Shown here: positions 59,900-64,000 of the stretch, piece after piece | How the letters are laid out: every line of letters starts with the position of its first letter | How positions within the stretch are numbered: position 1 is the first letter of the stretch | Origin: Sipunculus nudus | Lineage: Eukaryota; Annelida; Sipuncula; Golfingiida; Sipunculidae | DNA length: 64,000 bases | NCBI GenBank assembly: GCA_026874595.1 | Contig: CM049322.1 | Span: 46,437,340-46,501,339 of the forward strand | Direction: 5' to 3' | The notes under the pieces: generated by a model | The model's input: the letters and a program-made list of their open reading frames with translations, nothing else | What the model was told of the DNA's origin: nothing | Database searches by the model: none | Translations under genes and position numbers: made by a program

Positions 59900-60010
59900 C
59901 AGAGGTTTAGTTTTATTTGTTATGTGTTTGTCATATGAGTTTTATTTGGTAAGGCAACAGCACTCAGTGTCCAATTAAAATGGTGGCATGAAAGAAATTA
60001 CCCAGATTTA
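59900..60010 (-). pseudogene. PYNHGHG-tail copy, degenerate
   Basis: Minus strand CHHFNWTLSAVALPNKTH, then a stop. It lies 2 kb downstream of domain exon E on the same strand, the same order as D and T4. Confidence 0.3.
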
Positions 60011-60479
60011 ATCTTCAACAAGGTTACTATGAAACCACTAACACAAAGCCATAACCTGTTTTAACATTCATGTATATAACGCTGAAATGTTTATATTAAA
60101 TCAGATAATACCAAATTCATGTCCCATGTAATATAAAGCCGATTTGAGAAAAATGTTAACGAAAGCTTTTAAAATATTTGATAGTATACAAAAGTAACAT
60201 ATATCAGAAATATCTATATATTTGTAAATGTATTTACCTTTATGACCGGAAATATGAAACTTTGCTTGATACTGGCAGTAACTGTCAGTTTCAGAATTGT
60301 TTTGAATATATCTCTTATAAGTTATATGAATCCCCCAAAATTTCACTAGAGCCAGTTGTGCAGAAAAATTATAATAAAGCATGGTAGTAAGCCAGGGCAT
60401 TTAGAAAAAAAATTCTCTGTGTGTCCAGTGGTACATACTCGGTTACAGCCATACATAAAGTATAGGGCACACAACGTTA

Positions 60480-60725
60480 AGTAGAGATATGCTCAAAGAG
60501 CGCCGATCTCCAGCATGACAGCTCATTATGCCCATATGGCAGTGTGAGAAATGCAGCATTTTTCCATAAAAAAATATCTTGACCCAGATGGTAATCCGTA
60601 TCACCCCCAAATTCAATACACTGTTTTTTGGTTTATTACCGACCTATCCCAAAAATTTCAAACAAAAATCTAATTAATTAATAAGCAAAGAAAGAAAAAA
60701 AAAACCGCTGGTAAAATATAAACCC
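60480..60725 (+). repeat. Dispersed repeat, RTE-like LINE tail
   Basis: Second copy of the 26,880 repeat: AAAGAGCGCCGATCTCCAGC, CCAGATGGTAATCCGTATCA, TTATTACCGACCTATCCC. Confidence 0.5.
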
Positions 60726-60729
60726 GCCG

Positions 60730-62037
60730 CTAGCCAACGATATAAAAGGTGTTCTAAATTCCTGAAAAAAATTAGTGCGTTTAATAGTTTTTTCTGTTTA
60801 TCGGCCCGATCGAGCCATCTTTTTTTCGAATATATTTATACCCTTACTTCTCTCGCTGGCTTCTTCTGTTTTCATATTAACATATCTGCTATGATTTTTT
60901 TTATTTATGCGGTTATTTGCTTTTATGAAAAACCATTACTTTCATTCACAAAGTTAACAAGACTGTTATGACTAGATGAGACCTTTATTTTAACAAAACA
61001 TTAATTTCGCAAAACACATCCGTATAAATCCATTCCAAGGAGCGATTATTATTAATGTTAATATTCTTTCGATTACTATTTTATTAATAAATATTCGTTT
61101 GCTTTATGCAACTGACACAAATATTCCTCTGTTGTATCATCATGGATATCTGCAAATACAACAAACCTTTTAAATCTGTTAACTTTTAGGCAATTAAATG
61201 ATCATATAAGCAAAAGTAATCAGATAGAAGTAAGGTGTAGGTTATTTCAATACCCTCTGACATGAGAATGACAAACACACAACAAAAGGAACTGATCAAG
61301 TGATCGTTTTAATTTGTCATTACTTAAATGTATGTGGTTTCTTTTTTTACACTGGACGGGTGTACACATTAAAAAGTAAAGTCAACTTATAATTAAAGGT
61401 TACACCTCTAATGCATAACAGATCATTTAGAGATAATTTTACATATAAAACACACATGACACTCCAGGCTAAGTCATAACTGTTTCCCTTTTTATCAATG
61501 GTTCCATATGCAAAGTAAAAACCTTCTGGTTTTATAGAAGATATACAACAATATATATAACTCATACACGACGGACGACGGAATTTATTTATGGTGTAGG
61601 GAATAGAAATGGCATGCTAAAGCATGGATGCACGAGGAAGACGCAGGGCACAAGCAAGAAAAATGCATAAATTATGATTTGAATAAATAGTAAATTTGAA
61701 AATGTATGTTGACCTACATAATAAACGAATTCCTTATGACCAAAAATAATCGTACATAAAAAAGGTGTAATTTCATCGCTTTTGATAAACATTAAAAATA
61801 AACGATATTCAACCAATTTTAAAGAATACACTTGCGATACAGATACTAAGAAATACTTTGTGTAATTAACCAACTAAAAATGGGTAACTTTCTTGAAAAT
61901 AAATCAGGCCTGCCATTATCTTTATATATATTAACCCGCTAACAGAAAAAAAAAACTGCCTTAATAAAATTACCTCAGTATATTATCAATTCAATTTAAT
62001 TCATAAATCTGAATATTAACGATAAAAAGATATATAC
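60730..62037. other. Presumed downstream intron of copy E; nothing firm
   Basis: Minus ORFs at 61,347-61,565 (GFYFAYGTID..NSYDLAW) and 61,589-61,873 (hydrophobic) lie downstream of exon E, but acceptor and phase evidence is too weak to call exons. Confidence 0.4.
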
Positions 62038-62599
62038 CTTTAGCCAGGAATAGAAATCCGCTTTTCTTGCCCGAAGAAGCAGTGTAGGAAAAATTCTTTG
62101 GCGATTCAAAATATTTTGGAAAGTCAATACATGTCAAATTTCTCCCGTTTTTAGCAAATTCAACATTCTTACAACTAATCTTTAAGAACTCCACTTTGTT
62201 ACACGATTCTAATTTGATGCTGAAGTTGCATCTTCTCTCCTGTTGACTGTCTGTCACATAGGTCATACTCAAAAGTGCATACTCCTTATTCGTTTGGAAT
62301 ATCAAAGTTTCATTGGGACACCCTTCATAACCAAAGGCTTCATCAACACACGTAACATTTACAAACAGCCTCAAATTGTTCTCGTACCAAGGTACATCCC
62401 TCTCCTCAAATTTACTCTGAACCCCTCTTTCCTGTATGGAACAATTGGCATCGAATTTACATTTCTCGTTGAGAAACTGAAGTTCTGTTGTCAGGATTGC
62501 ACTGCTGTCCTCTTTAGAAACGTTTGTGATAACAATTTTTTCCGTGATCTTTACATTCAGCAGAGAAGCCACCGTATCGTTGTAATGAGTGACATAATC
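62038..62599 (-). CDS. Cys-rich extracellular domain exon, copy E
   Basis: Minus strand, acceptor TTTTGTATTCAAG, donor TAAAG|GTATA, phase 1-1. It is 562 nt, one over the family length: the run at 62,536-62,541 has six bases where five keep the frame. After it, 170 codons are open. Eight family cysteines are retained plus one extra (ESCNK). Sequons include NVS, NCS, NVT, PNET and NFS. Conserved blocks are FGYEGCPNET, CKNVEF and SSGKKSGFLFLAKG. It is the least damaged coding copy if the single extra base is a base-calling error. About 100 bp upstream is a start-like hydrophobic MKMLKLIFFSTVYS, but its donor phase does not fit. Confidence 0.7.
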
Positions 62600-62689
62600 C
62601 TTGAATACAAAAGGCAGCTGTTATATTGAAATTAGTATACAGTACAATAGCAAACAGAGTACACAGTCGAAAAGAAAATCAGTTTTAAC

Positions 62690-63093
62690 ATCTTCATTAT
62701 TCTTTTAAGATTATTCAGTAAGGTTATATGTATCATCACTTATTATTTAAATTATACTTTTTAAGATATTGTATAATTTAAGGTTAACACAATTAATTTA
62801 TCTCATTCACAATTGTGCTTGAGCCCATTGGTACATTTGTGTAGGTAAATTGCATTAAATACCATAAATATGGGATGTAACAGCTCTTAACCCTCTGGTA
62901 AGCATAGGACGACGAAAAATATTTCTATCACTGAATATATCTACATGTTACAACATCAACATAGTTAATATATTATTGTATCCGATGCCTGCTTGCAGCT
63001 GAAATGAACTGTGTTTAATAGCAGGCGCATTACACGCACTGCACTGATAAGGGTCATGACGGATGTGAGTCCTGCTGCACTTATATACAGTGT

Positions 63094-63149
<56 letters not shown>

Positions 63150-63627
63150 TAACTGCTGTGAGTTATAGCGTATGGCCTTTTTCAAAATACTAATAAAGGA
63201 TTTAACATTTTTATTATTCTTTTAATATTATTCAGTTATATTAAATGCATCATCACTTATTCTTTCCAACACATTTTAAATATGCTATCTTTTAACATGC
63301 TGTGGGTTAACATAATCAGTATGTCTAGTTCACTATTGTACTCTGGCCCATTGTTACATATGTTTAGGTTCCCTGCATTAATTGAAATAAATAGGTGATG
63401 TAACAGCCCCTTACCTTCTGGTGAACACAAACTCAAGAAAAATATCTTTATCATTGAATATGTCCACATGTTGATATCCTCGACACAGTAAAGATAATAC
63501 TGCATCCACTGCCTGCTTGCAGCTGAGCTGAATTGTGTGTAATGAAAGGCTCATTACACGTACTGTATTGATAAGGGTCCAGACGGATGTGGATTTCTAC
63601 ACATGTTACTTAATATAGAAGTAAATA

Positions 63628-63688
<61 letters not shown>

Positions 63689-63690
63689 CC
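62690..63690. repeat. Tandem duplication, about 500 bp x 2, each ending in (TA)n
   Basis: 62,690-63,149 and 63,195-63,688 match in order: TTATTATTCTTTTAA, ATCATCACTTATT, GATGTAACAGC, CCTGCTTGCAGCTGA, GCATTACACG..CTGATAAGGGT, then (TA)n (63,098-63,149 and 63,631-63,688). It lies upstream of exon E on that gene's strand. Confidence 0.85.
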
Positions 63691-63829
63691 TTGATAACAT
63701 AACTGCTGGTATGTATAGCTGATGGCATTTTACCACAAGAAACATCCCATATATATACTTACTTTCTCTCAGTCCTTCTAATCCTTTTTTTAACATTTAG
63801 GATCACAATGTTTTATATATCATAATATT

Positions 63830-64000
63830 TTTATAACTATGACAGCAGCATCGCGGTAAGGCACATCATCCTTTCTGTGGTCGAAAAGTAAAAACAAAAA
63901 ATAGCCAAGTAGATCAGACAAACGATTCAAGCTCAGAAACGTCTTTTAAGTCAAGCATTTTTGTGCCAAAAGAGAATAAGGAACGGATAAAATTATATCA
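63830..64000 (+). repeat. Start of another unit-type copy, runs off the window
   Basis: AACTATGACAGCAGCATCGC..AAGGCACATCATCCTTTC..AAGTAGATCAGAC resembles 10,250-10,340 and 30,910-31,000. A further duplicated unit may begin here. Confidence 0.45.

Noticed and set aside
62243-62629. 128-codon plus ORF opposite exon E
   Set aside because: Antisense shadow; plus-strand residues show no family pattern.
62635-62697. Signal-peptide-like MKMLKLIFFSTVYSVCYC upstream of exon E
   Set aside because: The only phase-1 donor would create a TGA with the exon start and leave an intron under 50 nt.
1-64000. Prokaryotic features: operons, ribosome binding sites, CRISPR arrays, terminators
   Set aside because: No coding density, no regular spaced repeats; all signals are eukaryotic.

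Overview
The window is eukaryotic and reads as intergenic and intronic DNA of a marine invertebrate, most likely a mollusc. It is AT-rich, has very long (TA)n tracts, no long intact ORF, splice-bounded short exons, tRNA-derived SINE pieces and the dispersed GTGACCTTGACCTTTGACC repeat I associate with molluscan genomes. The taxon is an inference. No complete gene, rRNA or functional tRNA was found.

Layout. The backbone is a set of direct segmental duplications. Unit A is partial (1 to about 2,630). Unit B runs from about 7,720 to 22,640 and unit C from about 30,000 to 39,030. They are colinear but differ by mobile-element insertions, several of which can be placed exactly because another unit keeps the empty site. 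A second, more diverged duplication links about 28,150-30,760 with about 50,700-55,130, and a third links 3,230-5,660 with 40,395-41,450. Mobile DNA includes three piggyBac-like elements (16,946; 41,470; 44,299), pogo/Tigger-like elements (7,882; 39,383; 47,478), a probable solo LTR (3,431), a LINE endonuclease remnant (11,450), a Penelope-like remnant (56,441), Gypsy-like gag remnants (21,525; 37,870) and SINE pieces.

Genes. The main coding signal is one exon seen four times: B 16,163-16,725 (+), C 35,272-35,831 (+), D 49,193-49,745 (+, dead) and E 62,038-62,599 (-). It encodes a domain of about 187 residues with eight conserved cysteines and several N-glycosylation sequons. It is bounded by AG/GT sites and has phase 1 at both ends, the signature of a shuffled extracellular module. 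I do not recognise the family. In unit A the exon is missing, and a tandem repeat starts where the conserved upstream block stops. Downstream in the units are a 30-nt phase 1-1 mini-exon in all three, a 42-nt Ser/Thr-rich exon in B, and several candidate C-terminal exons with tyrosine motifs (5,581; 26,336; 41,365; 57,671). A dispersed exon-like family ending in a PYNHGHG...KHKNKTIPS type tail appears about eight times, mostly on the minus strand.

Interpretation. I infer a cluster of duplicated, partly decayed genes for cell-surface receptors: a Cys-rich glycosylated ectodomain, a short variable stalk, and a cytoplasmic tail with SH2-ligand-like tyrosines. This resembles an expanding innate-receptor locus. 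Transmembrane and signal-peptide exons were not convincingly located, exon joining is unproven, and three of the four domain exons carry small indels (two of them in A-runs) that may be pseudogene lesions or assembly errors.
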